Both the position numbers and the translations under genes were made by a program. 9,147 nt of DNA from Neisseriaceae bacterium (lineage in GTDB: Bacteria; Pseudomonadota; Gammaproteobacteria; Burkholderiales; Neisseriaceae): assembly GCA_017989485.1 (NCBI GenBank), contig JAGNPU010000048.1, forward strand, positions 1-9,147, given 5' to 3'. Under the pieces are notes generated by a model that made no database searches, was not told the DNA's origin, and worked only from the letters and a program-made list of their open reading frames with translations. Each line of letters starts with the position of its first letter. The first letter of the stretch is position 1. This document shows, piece by piece, positions 1-6,829 of this stretch.

Positions 1-5
1 GTGCT

Positions 6-1700
6 TTGAAAACAGAAATTGCCATCAGAACCGTGGATGAGGGCGTGTACCAACAGCTCACCCATGCCGGCATCACCCCTTTGTTGGCGCGTTTGTGCGC
101 CGCCCGCGCGGTGCAGGACGTGGCCGAACTGCAAGAGGATTTAGGCAGGCTACACCACTATCAGCTGTTGAAAAACATTGATTTAATGAGTGCGCGCCTT
201 GCCGCCGCCATTGCCGCCCAAGAGCCGATGATGATTGTGGCCGACTACGACGCCGACGGCGCGACGGCTTGTGCCGTCGGCCTAAAGGGGCTGGCCGCGA
301 TGGGGGCGGTGGTGGATTTTTTGGTGCCGAACCGGTTTGAGAACGGCTACGGCCTGACCCCAGAGGTCGTTGACATGGTGGCCTTGACGCCGGCCAAAAT
401 TATTTTGACCGTCGACAACGGCATTGCCAGCCTGGCCGGCGTGGCCCACGCCAAGGCCTTGGGCATAGAGGTGTTGGTCACCGACCATCACCTGCCGGCG
501 GACACCTTGCCCGACTGCCTCATCGTCAATCCCAACCAGCCTGGCTGTGCTTTTCCGAGCAAGTCGCTGGCGGGCGTGGGGGTGATGTTTTATGTGTTGA
601 TGGCGCTGCGGGCCCACATGCGGACACAAGGCCTGTTTACCGAGGCCCGTCCGGCCCCTAATCTTGGGGCCTATTTAGACCTGGTGGCCTTAGGCACGGT
701 GGCCGACGTGGTGGCCTTAGACCACAATAACCGAATTTTGGTGGCCCAGGGCTTAAAGCGCATGCGCGCCAACAAAACCTGTCCCGGCATCACGGCGCTG
801 TTTCTGGTGGCCAAACGCGATGCGCGTAAGGCCACCCCGTTTGACATGGGCTTTGCCATCGGGCCGCGCATCAATGCGGCCGGGCGGTTAGACGACATGA
901 GCGTGGGCATACGCTGCCTGTTGAGCACCGATGTGAACGAGGCCAATCACCTGGCCGAGCAGCTGGATGCTTTAAATAAAGAGCGACGCAGCATAGAGCA
1001 GGGCATGAGCGAAGAGGCCTTGGCGAACCTGCCCGAAACGCTGTCGGCAGAACGCTATACCGTGGTGCAATACCAAGACGATTGGCATCAGGGCGTGGTG
1101 GGGATTGTGGCCTCGCGCTTGAAAGAGCGCTTCCATCGGCCCACGATCGTGTTCGCCGGCGCCAGCGACACCGAAATTCGTGGCTCTGGCCGCTCGATCG
1201 AGGGCCTGCACATGCGCGATGCCTTAGACCTGGTGTCGAAGCGGCATCCGGATTTGATTTTGAAGTTTGGCGGCCACGCCATGGCCGCCGGCCTGAGTAT
1301 TTTAAGCAGTAACTTAAGCCGCTTTCAGCAGGCTTTTGAAGCCTGCGTGCGCGAACTGATGACGCCGGAGCAGTTAAACCGCATCATGCTCACCGACGGC
1401 AGCCTGCCGGCGACGGAATTGACCCTGGCGAATACCGAAATGCTGTCGCAACAGGTTTGGGGTCAGGGCTTTGCCGCCCCGCTGTTTGTGGATGAGTTTG
1501 AGGTGGCCTGGCAGCGAGTGGTGGGCCGAGGCCATAAAAAAGTGGGCCTCAGCCGCGGTGGCGTGGTGTTTGAGGCGATGATGTTTAACTGCATGGTCGA
1601 CCTGCCCAGCCGCATGCGCGCCGTGTATCGGCCGATTGCCAACGAGTGGCGCAATCAGTTAGAGCTGCAGTTGTATATTGATCATTGGGATGCGGCCTAG
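6..1700 (+). CDS. recJ: Single-stranded-DNA-specific 5'-3' exonuclease RecJ
   Basis: RecJ degrades single-stranded DNA 5' to 3' in recombination (RecFOR pathway), mismatch repair and base-excision repair; it acts in the cytoplasm. The 564-residue frame is close to the usual length (E. coli 577). The DHH phosphoesterase core is complete: DYDADG at residues 80-85, VDNG at 136-139 and DHH at 160-162 supply metal-binding aspartates and histidines. The DHHA1 domain carries GGHAMAAG at 422-429, and the C-terminal ~100 residues match the position of the OB-fold DNA-binding domain. The start is a TTG whose upstream region is almost entirely outside the window, and the frame is open to the left edge, so a start slightly further upstream is possible. 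The N-terminus (MKTEIAIRTV) is nevertheless similar in position to that of known RecJ. The gene ends in a strong terminator and converges on the DsbA-like gene. Confidence 0.96.
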   Translation: MKTEIAIRTVDEGVYQQLTHAGITPLLARLCAARAVQDVAELQEDLGRLHHYQLLKNIDLMSARLAAAIAAQEPMMIVADYDADGATACAVGLKGLAAMGAVVDFLVPNRFENGYGLTPEVVDMVALTPAKIILTVDNGIASLAGVAHAKALGIEVLVTDHHLPADTLPDCLIVNPNQPGCAFPSKSLAGVGVMFYVLMALRAHMRTQGLFTEARPAPNLGAYLDLVALGTVADVVALDHNNRILVAQGLKRMRANKTCPGITALFLVAKRDARKATPFDMGFAIGPRINAAGRLDDMSVGIRCLLSTDVNEANHLAEQLDALNKERRSIEQGMSEEALANLPETLSAERYTVVQYQDDWHQGVVGIVASRLKERFHRPTIVFAGASDTEIRGSGRSIEGLHMRDALDLVSKRHPDLILKFGGHAMAAGLSILSSNLSRFQQAFEACVRELMTPEQLNRIMLTDGSLPATELTLANTEMLSQQVWGQGFAAPLFVDEFEVAWQRVVGRGHKKVGLSRGGVVFEAMMFNCMVDLPSRMRAVYRPIANEWRNQLELQLYIDHWDAA

Positions 1701-1711
1701 TTTTTCTGGCC

Positions 1712-1738
1712 AAAAGCACGCTGAGGCGTGCTTTTTTT
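1712..1738 (+). terminator. Intrinsic terminator of recJ, probably bidirectional
   Basis: A perfect 10-bp stem (AAAAGCACGC at 1712-1721, GCGTGCTTTT at 1726-1735) with loop TGAG is followed by an unbroken T run to 1738, 11 bases after the recJ stop. Because the stem begins with AAAA, the leftward transcript also ends in a short U tract. The hairpin may therefore also stop the convergent PTS/DsbA-like operon, whose last stop codon is about 250 bases away. Confidence 0.93.
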
Positions 1739-1752
1739 GTGGGCGGGTGAGG

Positions 1753-1777
1753 TTATCCACCGCTTATCTTATCCACA
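1753..1777 (+). promoter_or_regulatory. Pair of DnaA-box-like sites (one perfect)
   Basis: TTATCCACC at 1753-1761 differs from the DnaA-box consensus TTATCCACA by one base; TTATCCACA at 1769-1777 matches it perfectly. Both lie on the same strand, 16 bases apart, in the gap between the convergent recJ and DsbA-like genes. DnaA binding is inferred from the consensus only. Confidence 0.5.
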
Positions 1778-1967
1778 GGGGTTTGTGGTAAGAGGTAGGA
1801 AACCATGGTTTGGTGACGGCCAACATGCTGTAGCGTGGGCCAAGCGTCGCGGACCCACGAAGCCCCATCACCAAGGCCAACCCCCGTGGGTCGCGACCCA
1901 GGCTACGGCAGCAGGGCCATAAACAAGCCATGGCGTGAATACATGCACAGCCTTATCTTATCCACAG
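1763..1967. repeat. 16-bp direct repeats flanking a palindrome-rich segment
   Basis: CTTATCTTATCCACAG occurs identically at 1763-1778 and 1952-1967. Between the copies lie a 12-bp palindrome AAACCATGGTTT (1800-1811), inverted words TTGGTGA/TCACCAA (1810-1816 and 1868-1874), a GTAGCGTGGG...CCCAGGCTAC imperfect inverted pair (about 1830-1839 and 1896-1905), and a 14-bp palindrome TGGGTCGCGACCCA (1887-1900). The open frames crossing this segment have no recognisable protein features. The whole gap 1701-1982 therefore holds the recJ terminator plus this repeat region and no gene that I can support. Confidence 0.6.
1958..1966 (+). promoter_or_regulatory. Second perfect DnaA box in the recJ gap
   Basis: TTATCCACA is again a perfect consensus DnaA box, in the same orientation as the pair at 1753-1777. 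It lies inside the second copy of a 16-bp direct repeat and close to the end of the DsbA-like gene. Its function is unknown; the two perfect copies may reflect duplication of one repeat unit. Confidence 0.5.
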
Positions 1968-1982
1968 CCGTTTGCGCCGGGC

Positions 1983-2627
1983 TTAGGCCAGTTGCTGGCA
2001 CAAAAACGTCAGCCAGTCATCGACCTTGCCCAAGTAGGGGCTTGAGGGCAAAACCTGCCACGGGCTATTGTCGCGTGCCAGCGCCATGGTGGGGAAGCCT
2101 TGGCCGCCTACCTGATGCAGTAAGGTGCGGGTGGCGTTGATGTGGGCGTCGGTGTTGGGGCCTTGGGCATCGGCCAGGGCTTGGGCAAAGGCCGTTTCAT
2201 TATGCCCTAGGCCAACGGCCAGCTGGGTCAATACCGGCGTGTCGCTGATGCGTTGGCCTTCCTGATAGTGGGCGACCTGCAGGCGATGCAACATGGCCAA
2301 GCCCTGGCCGCCGAGGGTGTCTGCGGCCAGTATGGCGGCAATGGGCTGGGCCGAGTCCATGACGTAGCTCAGGTCGCGCAGCAAATGATCTGTATAGGCG
2401 ACGCCAAAGGCCTGGCCGGATGCCTGGGCAATGCGCTGGTCGTGGGGCGTGACGTAGTCACGCCAGTTTGGGTCGATCTGTTTTTTATGGGCGCCGGCCA
2501 GCATGCCGCCGCCGTGTAGGGCCACGCTCAGGCCGGGCAGGCCTGCGGCCGCCTCAACCAAGGGGGCGGCGGCGTAGCACCAGCCGCAAAACGGATCGTA
2601 AATATAGTGGAGGGTGGCGGTCGTCAT
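1983..2627 (-). CDS. DsbA-family (FrnE/COG3531-like) thioredoxin-fold protein
   Basis: This is a 214-residue DsbA-superfamily protein, probably a thiol-disulfide oxidoreductase or isomerase. An N-terminal beta strand leads into DPFCGWCY, with the redox pair C14 and C17 (CGWC). A long helical insertion follows, and GGQGFPT at 174-180 supplies the conserved cis-proline loop (P179). There is no signal peptide, so the protein should be cytoplasmic, unlike true DsbA (CPHC, periplasmic). The sequence best fits the group annotated as predicted protein-disulfide isomerase (COG3531), related to FrnE; I cannot name a substrate. The ATG start is preceded by a good Shine-Dalgarno sequence, AAGGAG, six bases away. 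The gene begins 23 bases after the ptsI stop on the same strand, so it is probably the last gene of the PTS operon. Confidence 0.85.
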   Translation of the reverse strand: MTTATLHYIYDPFCGWCYAAAPLVEAAAGLPGLSVALHGGGMLAGAHKKQIDPNWRDYVTPHDQRIAQASGQAFGVAYTDHLLRDLSYVMDSAQPIAAILAADTLGGQGLAMLHRLQVAHYQEGQRISDTPVLTQLAVGLGHNETAFAQALADAQGPNTDAHINATRTLLHQVGGQGFPTMALARDNSPWQVLPSSPYLGKVDDWLTFLCQQLA

Positions 2628-2650
2628 GTGGGCTCCTTATGGCCTTAGGC

Positions 2651-4411
2651 CTATTTGTCCTCTAGGGCGGCTTTGGTCATGGTTAACTCATTTAGCTTTT
2701 TCAACAATTCCTCAATCCGGTCAGGGTCTTCGTTGCGCAAAATGCGCAGCACGCTCGGTTCTATGGTGTCGAGCTCGACGTCGCGAATGATTTGCTTAAT
2801 CGGCAAAATGTGGGTGGGGTGCATGGAGAAGCGGCGTAGGCCCATGCCCAATAATAGGCGGGTCAGCTTGGCGTCGCCGGCCATTTCACCACACAGGGCG
2901 ACGGGCTTGTTCATGCGGTTGGCGGTGCGAATCACGTGGCTAAGCAAACGCAAGACGGCGGGGTGGGCGGGCTCGTATAAATAGCTCACCGCCTCGTCGC
3001 CACGGTCGACGGCCAGGGTGTATTGGATGAGGTCGTTGGTGCCTATCGAAATGAAATCGACTTTCTTCAAAATGCTGGCCACGGTCAGGGCCGCCGAGGG
3101 GATTTCAATCATGGCGCCGATGGGCAGGTCGGCGTTAAAGGCCAGGCCTTCTTCGCGCAGCTGCTGCTTGACCGCATTGATGTGGGCCAGCGCCTGATTG
3201 ACCTCGGTCACCGAGGAAATCATCGGCAGCATAATGTGTAGGTCGCCGTGGGCGCTGGCACGGATGAGCGCGCGCAGCTGGGTTTTGAACATCAGCGGCT
3301 CGGCCAGGCATAAACGGATGCCGGTGACGCCTAGGGCCGGGTTTAAGGCCTCGCTGTGGCCAAACCAGCGTGGGTTTTTGTCCACGCCCAGGTCGATGGT
3401 GCGCATGGTCACCGGTTTGCCCTTGAGCTTTTTCAGGATTTGGCTGTAGACCTCATACTGCTCCTCTTCCGTGGGCAAGCTGTCGCGGTTGAGGTAGAGA
3501 AACTCGGTGCGGAACAGGCCCACGCCATCGGCGGTGGACTTGGTCACGTTTTTGATGTCGTCGGCCGACTCAATATTGGTCAGCAGCTTCACCCGGGTGC
3601 CGTCTTGGGTGGTGGCGCTGGCGCGCTTAATTTTGTCTAACTCTTTGCGCTGGGCCTTGTGTTCTCGGGCACGACGGCGGTATTCGACCAGGATTTGTTC
3701 TTCTGGTTGCACGATGACCACGCCGTCGATGCCGTCGACGATGACCCAGTCGTCTTCGTGAATGAGCTCTCGGCTATTGTGTAAGGCCAAAACCGACGGC
3801 AGTTCAAGATTGCGCCCCAAAATGGCGGTGTGGCTGGTGGGCCCCCCCATGTCGGTGACGAAGGCGGCAATGCGCTGGTCTTTAAAGAAAATGGTGTCGG
3901 CTGGGGACAAGTCATGGGCCACCAAAATGGTGTCGTCGAATAAGTCGTCGGAAATGCCCAGGTCGGTGCTTTGGCCGGCCAGATTTTTAAACACCCGTTC
4001 AACCACTTGCAACATATCCTGCTTGCGTTCGCGCAAATAGGTGTCGTCGATGGCGTCAAACTGCTGGCTGAGGATGTCGACCTGCTGTTTGAGCGCCCAC
4101 TCGGCGTTGACCATGCGGCTTTTGATGATGTCGGTGGGCTCGTGGGCAATGGTGATGTCGGTCAACAGCATGAGGTGCAAGGAAATAAACGCGCCCAGCT
4201 CGGTAGGGGCGTTTTCGGGAATGTTGTTGCGCAACTGTTCCATTTGCTTGCGGGTCGCTTTAATGGCGAGCTCAAAGCGTTGGATTTCGGCATCGATTTG
4301 ATGCGCCTCTATGGGCGAATAAATCACGTCTTCCATGCTTTGACGCACTAAGTGCGCGCGGCCGATGGCGATGCCATGGCCTATGGGAACTCCATGTAAA
4401 ACGAGGCTCAT
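2651..4411 (-). CDS. ptsI: PTS Enzyme I (phosphoenolpyruvate-protein phosphotransferase)
   Basis: Enzyme I takes phosphate from phosphoenolpyruvate and passes it to the active-site histidine of HPr, starting the PTS phosphorelay in the cytoplasm. The 586-residue length is normal. The N-terminal HPr-binding and phosphohistidine domain has GGPTSHT at 189-195 with phosphorylated H194. The C-terminal PEP-binding barrel has GVGLFRTEFL from 296, E436 in the IEIPSA segment, IGTND at 456-460 and the catalytic cysteine in LCGEMAGD (C507). These residues sit five positions after their E. coli counterparts (H189, E431, D455, C502), which supports the start. The ATG lies two bases after the ptsH stop with only a weak ribosome-binding sequence, suggesting translational coupling. 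The DsbA-like gene follows 23 bases downstream. The metal and PEP ligands I checked are intact, so it should be active. Confidence 0.97.
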   Translation of the reverse strand: MSLVLHGVPIGHGIAIGRAHLVRQSMEDVIYSPIEAHQIDAEIQRFELAIKATRKQMEQLRNNIPENAPTELGAFISLHLMLLTDITIAHEPTDIIKSRMVNAEWALKQQVDILSQQFDAIDDTYLRERKQDMLQVVERVFKNLAGQSTDLGISDDLFDDTILVAHDLSPADTIFFKDQRIAAFVTDMGGPTSHTAILGRNLELPSVLALHNSRELIHEDDWVIVDGIDGVVIVQPEEQILVEYRRRAREHKAQRKELDKIKRASATTQDGTRVKLLTNIESADDIKNVTKSTADGVGLFRTEFLYLNRDSLPTEEEQYEVYSQILKKLKGKPVTMRTIDLGVDKNPRWFGHSEALNPALGVTGIRLCLAEPLMFKTQLRALIRASAHGDLHIMLPMISSVTEVNQALAHINAVKQQLREEGLAFNADLPIGAMIEIPSAALTVASILKKVDFISIGTNDLIQYTLAVDRGDEAVSYLYEPAHPAVLRLLSHVIRTANRMNKPVALCGEMAGDAKLTRLLLGMGLRRFSMHPTHILPIKQIIRDVELDTIEPSVLRILRNEDPDRIEELLKKLNELTMTKAALEDK

Positions 4412-4413
4412 GT

Positions 4414-4683
4414 TTATTCGCTTTCGTCGAATCGGTTGTTGATCAACTGCCCAAGGGCAGCAATGGCTTCTGTTTCGTCCTGACCGTCGGCGTCGATGGT
4501 GATGACGCTGCCTTTGGCGGCGGCCAACATCATCAGGCCCATAATGCTTTTGCCGTTGACGCGGCGCTCGTTGCGGGTCACCCAGATCTCACTTTTAAAC
4601 CCGCTGGCGATTTGGGTGAACTTGCTGGAGGCGCGGGCGTGTAGGCCCAGTTTGTTGATGATTTCAAATGCTTGGCTAATCAT
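4414..4683 (-). CDS. ptsH: Phosphocarrier protein HPr
   Basis: This small cytoplasmic protein accepts phosphate from Enzyme I on histidine and passes it to EIIA proteins. The 89 residues match the family size. The active site NKLGLHARAS places the phosphorylated histidine at H15 with R17 beside it, the classical numbering. NGKSIMGLMML carries Ser46, the regulatory site phosphorylated by HPr kinase/phosphorylase (HprK) where that enzyme exists, and its surroundings are intact. HprK itself is not in the window. The ATG is six bases after the EIIA stop and no good Shine-Dalgarno sequence is close to it (an AAGGA lies too far upstream), so translation probably depends on the gene before. It is the middle gene of the EIIA-ptsH-ptsI operon. 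Confidence 0.96.
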   Translation of the reverse strand: MISQAFEIINKLGLHARASSKFTQIASGFKSEIWVTRNERRVNGKSIMGLMMLAAAKGSVITIDADGQDETEAIAALGQLINNRFDESE

Positions 4684-4689
4684 GGGCGG

Positions 4690-5094
4690 TTACCAGGTGT
4701 CCTTGTGGGTGATGTCGATGATGCCGGCGATGGCCGCCGTTTTGACATCTTGTAATAATGCTTGTAAGTCGGTGCTCAAAGACGCGTACTGTATCGCCTT
4801 GACGATCATCGGCGCATTGAGGCCGGTGAGCATGGCGGTGTCTTGGTTGAGGATGAACTTGTTGGCCACGTTACAGGGGGTGGCACCAAAAATATCGGTT
4901 AAAATCAACACGCCGTAGCCAAAGTTGAGCTGGCCGAGCAGGGTTGAAATCTTGGCGTGAACCGCTTCGGGTTCATCGGTTTTTTCAACGTTTAAAATGC
5001 GCACGTTGCCAGGCAACGCGGGGAAAAAATGCGTGGCCAAGTGGTTGAATGCCGAACCCAGCGATTCGTGGGTGACAATGAGCAAGCCAATCAT
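4690..5094 (-). CDS. PTS EIIA component, mannose (EIIA-Man) type
   Basis: This 134-residue stand-alone EIIA domain of the mannose family would receive phosphate from HPr. The N-terminus MIGLLIVTHESLG gives the phosphorylated H9 (H10 in E. coli ManX). TDIFGATPCN at 66-75 is the second signature, with D67 in the position of the E. coli active-site aspartate. Complete EIIAB fusions are much longer (about 320 residues); here no EIIB, EIIC or EIID domain follows, which fits the regulatory EIIA proteins found in Neisseria and other proteobacteria. The ATG start is fixed by the conserved N-terminal strand, yet no Shine-Dalgarno sequence is visible before it. It is the first gene of the operon, with ptsH six bases downstream. 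Whether it modifies a regulator or a lost transporter cannot be told from sequence. Confidence 0.92.
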   Translation of the reverse strand: MIGLLIVTHESLGSAFNHLATHFFPALPGNVRILNVEKTDEPEAVHAKISTLLGQLNFGYGVLILTDIFGATPCNVANKFILNQDTAMLTGLNAPMIVKAIQYASLSTDLQALLQDVKTAAIAGIIDITHKDTW

Positions 5095-5105
5095 AGTAAG
5101 GGTCT

Positions 5106-5134
5106 TTTAAAAAAGCGAGGTGGGTAAGACATAA
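5106..5134 (-). promoter_or_regulatory. Weak candidate promoter for the PTS operon
   Basis: Read leftwards, TTATGT (5134-5129), 17 bases, then TTTAAA (5111-5106) is a poor match to a sigma-70 promoter. The site lies between the hpt terminator and the EIIA start, where some promoter is needed unless transcription reads through. It would give a leader of only about five bases, which fits the missing ribosome-binding site. Confidence 0.25.
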
Positions 5135-5168
5135 AAAAGGTAAATGCCTGAGTCTAAGCATTTACCTT
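5133..5168 (-). terminator. Intrinsic terminator of hpt
   Basis: On the minus strand an 11-bp stem (AAGGTAAATGC pairing with GCATTTACCTT; arms 5168-5158 and 5147-5137, 10-base loop) runs into TTTTTTAT. It lies 24 bases after the hpt stop and separates hpt from the PTS operon. Confidence 0.9.
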
Positions 5169-5191
5169 ATCTACGACGCTGTCAAGTGGCG

Positions 5192-5746
5192 TTAAGCCTG
5201 AGGCGTTTTGAGGGCGTAAATGGCGGGCAGGTTACGCCAAGAGCCGCTGACGTCCATGCCGTAGCCGAAAACGTAGCGATTGGGCACGTCTAGGCCGACA
5301 AAATCGGCCTGCATCGGCTTGTCTTGCGGCAATAGCTTGTTGGCAAAAACGGCGCAGTGGCAGGACAGCGCGCCCATGGCCAACACTTTTTCCTTGATCG
5401 CCACCATGGTGTGGCCTTCGTCCAGAATGTCGTCCAAGATCAATACGTGACGGCCTTCAAAGCCTTCTTTGGGAAAGCGGGTCCAGTTAAAGTTGCCACC
5501 GGACAGCTTGTCGCCGTAGCGAGACACGTGCACGTAGTCAAAATCGAGGGGGAAGGCGAGCTTGGGCAACAGTTGGCCGGTGAACACCACGGCGCCGCCC
5601 ATGACGGGCAAGACCAAAGGGTATTTGTCACCGAGGCTGGCGGTGATGGCTTGGGCCATGTTGTCTAAGGCCTGTTGGCAGGTGGCTTCGTCAAAAAGCA
5701 GCTCTGCGTCGTCGAGTATGGCTTGTGTTTGCGCTAAAGAATGCAC
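5192..5746 (-). CDS. hpt: Hypoxanthine-guanine phosphoribosyltransferase
   Basis: This enzyme salvages hypoxanthine and guanine by transferring them to PRPP, forming IMP and GMP in the cytoplasm. The 184-residue protein matches the short proteobacterial form. The PRPP-binding loop VLILDDILDEGHT (101-113) has the two acidic residues D105 and D106. PVMGGAVVFTGQLL (47-60) is the flexible pyrophosphate loop region, and GLDVPNRYVFGYGMD (151-165) is the C-terminal purine-binding signature. The start is a GTG, chosen because AAGGA lies six bases before it and the next methionine is residue 30. The gene stands as its own unit, with a promoter containing a perfect TATAAT upstream and an intrinsic terminator downstream. 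A xanthine-guanine enzyme (Gpt) is less likely, because Gpt is shorter and its motifs differ. Confidence 0.93.
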   Translation of the reverse strand: MHSLAQTQAILDDAELLFDEATCQQALDNMAQAITASLGDKYPLVLPVMGGAVVFTGQLLPKLAFPLDFDYVHVSRYGDKLSGGNFNWTRFPKEGFEGRHVLILDDILDEGHTMVAIKEKVLAMGALSCHCAVFANKLLPQDKPMQADFVGLDVPNRYVFGYGMDVSGSWRNLPAIYALKTPQA

Positions 5747-5781
5747 ACAGTTTCCTTCTTGGTTTGAGGGGTATGGCTGTA

Positions 5782-5810
5782 ATTATAGGAGTTATAAGCG
5801 GTGAATACAA
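5782..5810 (-). promoter_or_regulatory. Sigma-70 promoter of hpt
   Basis: Read leftwards, TTGTAT (5810-5805), 17 bases, then a perfect TATAAT (5787-5782). Its -10 box ends about 35 bases before the GTG start of hpt. The -35 box is weak (TTG only), but the spacing is ideal. Confidence 0.65.
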
Positions 5811-5863
5811 AGGCTATGTGGTGCCTTTTTGACCGTCGTGGTCTTTGAGTCGCTGATCTCATT

Positions 5864-5895
5864 GCCGCAACCAGCGCGGTGGCGTTGGTTGCGGC
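5864..5895 (-). other. Stable hairpin just after psd, without a T tract
   Basis: GCCGCAACCA (5864-5873) pairs perfectly with TGGTTGCGGC (5886-5895), and inner pairs extend the stem to about 14 bp with one mismatch on the psd transcript. It begins eight bases past the psd stop, where a terminator is expected. No U tract follows on the minus strand, so it is not a standard intrinsic terminator; it may protect the 3' end or accompany Rho-dependent termination. Confidence 0.45.
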
Positions 5896-5902
5896 GACAG
5901 GC

Positions 5903-6763
5903 CTAGTTGGCCGTGGCCAATGTTTCGCCCATGCGGGTCAGGCCTTGTGGCCCCAAGGTTGGGTCAAACGACACGCTGCCTTCGGTAAACAGATTAATCA
6001 CCGTCGAGCCCAGCTGGAAGTGGCCCATTTCTTCGCCCTTGCTCAAGATCACGGCGTGTTCGCCGTCGACAGGGTAGGTCCAGCGCTGTAACACACCCAT
6101 GCGCGTTGGGTTAATTGTGCCGGCCCACGCGGTTGCGATGCTGCCGACGATGGTGGCGCCCACCAGAATTTGGGCCATAGGGCCAAACGGGGTGTCGAAC
6201 AGGCAAATCACCCGTTCGTTACGGGCAAACAGATTGGGCACGTTTTGGGCGGTCAGCGGATTCACCGAGAACAGGTCGCCAGGGACGTATAGCATTTCTT
6301 TTAACACCCCGTCACAGGGCATGTGGACGCGGTGGTAGTCTTTGGGCGACAAATAGGTGGTGATGAATAGGCCGTTGTGAAACAGCGCCGTCATCTCTTT
6401 GTCAGCGGCCACCAGCGCCTCTAAGGTGTAATCGTGGCCTTTGGCCTGCATGATGCGGTCGGCGTCTATGGGGCCAAGCTGGCTGATGGCGCCGTCGGCG
6501 GGTTGCACCAAGACGTGGTCGCCGGGGGCGATGGGCCGAACGCTGGGCTTTAAGGCGCGGGTGAAAAACTGGTTGAAGCTGGTGTAGTCGGCGACGTGTT
6601 CTTGCACGGCCTCGCTCATGTCTACTTTATAAACCTTAATAAAGGTATTGATGATCCAGCGCGTCACGGCGCCGGCTTCTTGGGTGGCCACCCAGCCAGC
6701 AAAACGGGTCAGGCCCTGTTGGGGCACTAAATATTGGAGTGATATTTTTAATTTTTCTAACAC
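5903..6763 (-). CDS. psd: Phosphatidylserine decarboxylase proenzyme
   Basis: Psd decarboxylates phosphatidylserine to phosphatidylethanolamine at the inner face of the cytoplasmic membrane. The proenzyme cuts itself at the LGST motif, and the new serine end becomes the pyruvoyl cofactor. I place the start at a GTG (6763-6761), giving 286 residues: GAGG lies five bases before it, and the N-terminus [15 protein letters not shown] aligns with E. coli MLNSFKLSLQYILP. An ATG five codons upstream (6778) is in frame but has no ribosome-binding site. With the GTG start the catalytic residues fall at D90 (PADG), H144 and H147 (DYHRVHMP), the E. coli numbers, and the pyruvoyl serine at S253. The C-terminal alpha chain is complete. 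It has its own good promoter and is preceded by the asd unit. pssA, encoding the previous pathway step, lies about 1.9 kb away. Confidence 0.95.
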   Translation of the reverse strand: MLEKLKISLQYLVPQQGLTRFAGWVATQEAGAVTRWIINTFIKVYKVDMSEAVQEHVADYTSFNQFFTRALKPSVRPIAPGDHVLVQPADGAISQLGPIDADRIMQAKGHDYTLEALVAADKEMTALFHNGLFITTYLSPKDYHRVHMPCDGVLKEMLYVPGDLFSVNPLTAQNVPNLFARNERVICLFDTPFGPMAQILVGATIVGSIATAWAGTINPTRMGVLQRWTYPVDGEHAVILSKGEEMGHFQLGSTVINLFTEGSVSFDPTLGPQGLTRMGETLATAN

Positions 6764-6829
6764 AGATACCTCGATCATAACGGTCGGAAAGCGCCCGCCC
6801 AGTCGGCAGACATGCTCAGTAAATGAGGC

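Noticed and set aside
1741..1982. Chromosomal or plasmid replication origin
   Set aside because: DnaA boxes are present, but there is no AT-rich unwinding element, no replication gene next to it and only three boxes; kept only as a DnaA-box cluster.
1728..2140. Small rightward open frames after recJ
   Set aside because: They run through the terminator and palindromic repeats and then antisense into the DsbA-like gene; no ribosome-binding site and no domain.
3637..4149. 170-codon open frame on the minus strand inside ptsI
   Set aside because: It is the shifted frame of ptsI, rich in Pro, Ser, Thr and Trp with no fold signature, while ptsI itself is intact with all catalytic motifs.
3971..4351. 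126-codon plus-strand frame antisense to ptsI
   Set aside because: It arises from codon bias of ptsI; its sequence resembles no protein family I know.
4496..4918. 140-codon open frame on the plus strand across ptsH and EIIA
   Set aside because: It is antisense to two well-recognised genes and has low-complexity composition with no motif or ribosome-binding site.
5180..5185. Perfect -35 hexamer TTGACA on the minus strand just after hpt
   Set aside because: No acceptable -10 box lies 16-18 bases downstream, and a transcript from there would enter the hpt terminator at once.
5809..5830. AAAGGC...GCCTTTTT hairpin between hpt and psd
   Set aside because: The 6-bp stem is weak, its T run faces right with no rightward gene before it, and it overlaps the hpt -35 region.
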